In this document: positions 63,017-64,000 of the stretch, one piece after another
Position numbering within the stretch: position 1 is the first letter of the stretch
How the letters are laid out: each line of letters opens with the position of its first letter
Origin: Chondrilla cf. caribensis
Taxonomy: Eukaryota > Porifera > Demospongiae > Chondrillida > Chondrillidae
Direction: 5' to 3'
Assembly: GCA_964020155.1 (NCBI GenBank)
Contig: OZ026560.1
Location: forward strand, 1,769,501-1,833,500
Length of the DNA: 64,000 nt
The notes under the pieces: model-generated
The model's database searches: none
The model's input: the letters and a program-made list of their open reading frames with translations, nothing else
Told to the model about the DNA's origin: nothing
Made by a program: the position numbers and the translations under genes

Positions 63017-64000
63017 TTATAGTATGTTTTCCTGCCATGGAACTTTGCCGTCAAGGGAGATAAAGTAGTCAGCAAAATTATCCCGAAGTTGGGAAGCTGT
63101 TTGTGTGTAGCAATTTGCACCAGTTCTGGCAATAGGTGTCATGCCAGTAGACTGATCAGCAGTGTTCCTCCATTGTCCAAGTGTTATCTGACCGAGCCTA
63201 TCTTCAGAATCAACATATTGATTTGGACAATAAGTCCTCCTTGCTGGTGACATATGGGACTCTCCCACCTTGAGAAAATTATGCAGGCAGCAGGTTGCTT
63301 TCACTAATGCCTCTACCTTGTTAGGTTGAGCATGTATAGGCCTCCTGTAGATCCCCCATCTAGCAGCCAAAATGCCAAATGCATTTTCAATTGTTCTCCG
63401 TGCTCGTGATAGCCTGTAATTGAATACTCTTTTCTTGTCATTCAAAAATCTACCAGGGTATGGCCTCAACATGTACGTCTTTAATGGGAAAGCCTCATCA
63501 CCTACAAATAGATATGGAGATTTCAAGGTGGAAGACACTTGACTGGGAGGTGGTATGTGAAGTTGGTTATTGTCCATTGCCTTTCCAAATGATGAATTTG
63601 AGAAAACGCCTGCATCACTGTGGCAACCATTGTCACCAATATCGACAAAAGTGAAGTTATAGTTAGCATCGCAAATGGCTAGTAGAACAATACTATGAGT
63701 TCCTTTATAGTTATAATATTCTGAGCCTGCGTTGTTTGGTGCCCTAATAACTACATGTTTTCCATCAATGGCACCAACACAGTTGGGGAAATTCCAAAGG
63801 TTCTCAAAATCTGCGCTAATTCGTCTCCAATCTTCTTCCTTCTGGGGTGGATGTAAATACACAGGCATCAATGCTTTCCAGATGGCATCACAGGTATTGC
63901 CAATTATCTCACACACTGTAGAATGACCAACTCTATAGCTGAATGAGATTGTCTGCATGGAATCACCAGTAGCTAGGTACCTATATAGTAAATATATATA
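63017..64000 (-). CDS. Harbinger-type (DDE_Tnp_4) transposase, 5' end outside window
   Basis: At least 313 codons from MQTISFSYRVGHSTVCEI; the frame is open further upstream (YLATGDS), so the true start lies beyond an intron or the window edge. DDE triad candidates are Asp in NCVGAIDGKHV, Asp in VDIGDNGCHSDAGVFSNS and Glu in SRARRTIENAFGILAARWG; the YLFVGDEAFPL and LVKATCCLHNFL blocks are typical of PIF/Harbinger and HARBI1. Harbinger elements also need a Myb-like partner protein, not present here. The frame is intact, so it is a live transposase or a domesticated HARBI1-like gene; TIRs were not found. Confidence 0.88.
   Translation of the reverse strand, partial: YIYLLYRYLATGDSMQTISFSYRVGHSTVCEIIGNTCDAIWKALMPVYLHPPQKEEDWRRISADFENLWNFPNCVGAIDGKHVVIRAPNNAGSEYYNYKGTHSIVLLAICDANYNFTFVDIGDNGCHSDAGVFSNSSFGKAMDNNQLHIPPPSQVSSTLKSPYLFVGDEAFPLKTYMLRPYPGRFLNDKKRVFNYRLSRARRTIENAFGILAARWGIYRRPIHAQPNKVEALVKATCCLHNFLKVGESHMSPARRTYCPNQYVDSEDRLGQITLGQWRNTADQSTGMTPIARTGANCYTQTASQLRDNFADYFISLDGKVPWQENIL

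Overview
The window looks like animal nuclear DNA, most likely from a sponge or another early-branching metazoan. This is inferred from gene content and architecture, not from a database match. Supporting signs are short GT-AG introns, short intergenic gaps, metazoan-type genes (receptor tyrosine phosphatase, ELL, MRG15, death-fold domains, a DENN domain), an AT-rich background packed with short inverted-repeat transposons, and large ankyrin-repeat proteins fused to signalling modules. No bacterial operon features, tRNAs, rRNAs or CRISPR arrays were seen.

Layout. (1) 0-17.3 kb is repeat-rich. It holds a degenerate tandem repeat, a terminal-inverted-repeat (TIR) element, a broken LINE with a restriction-like endonuclease (minus strand), a 24-bp minisatellite, and ankyrin gene A (minus strand, three exons, 1489 codons). 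Gene A encodes about 20 ankyrin repeats, a Roc-COR GTPase, a CARD-like domain and a death domain. Head-to-head with it starts a plus-strand gene, here called gene X, whose 3' terminal exon recurs four times in the window. (2) 17.7-48.4 kb is a compact block of conserved genes: a small one-pass membrane protein (minus), ELL (minus, 16 exons), a receptor-type protein tyrosine phosphatase (plus, 11 exons), MORF4L1/MRG15 (minus, 11 exons) and fructose-1,6-bisphosphatase (plus, 7 exons). ELL/RPTP and MRG15/FBP are divergent pairs with start codons only about 105-120 bp apart. An ELL intron carries a young Ty3/gypsy element. (3) 48.7-62.6 kb repeats the first arrangement: a DENN exon, a gene X terminal exon, the same 24-bp minisatellite, ankyrin gene B (minus, 1476 codons) and the head-to-head first exon of another gene X. 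(4) The right edge holds a Harbinger-type transposase gene running off the window.

The main result is a duplicated unit of the form [gene X 3' end > / minisatellite / < ANK-Roc-COR-CARD-death gene / shared promoter / gene X 5' end >]. It occurs at about 5.05-14.0 kb and 53.7-62.5 kb, with a third relic at 16.7-17.3 kb. Between the two full copies the GTPase, CARD-like and death regions are nearly identical, while the ankyrin arrays differ in number and sequence. The 24-bp minisatellite downstream of each gene is the same 8-residue repeat that forms the protein's own linker. By domain logic these proteins resemble DAPK1 without its kinase, with a CARD-like module added. A role in cell-death or innate-immune signalling is inference.

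Exon boundaries of the five spliced housekeeping genes and the two ankyrin genes were worked out by hand from GT-AG sites, phase agreement and family similarity. Every join keeps frame, but none has been tested against transcripts.
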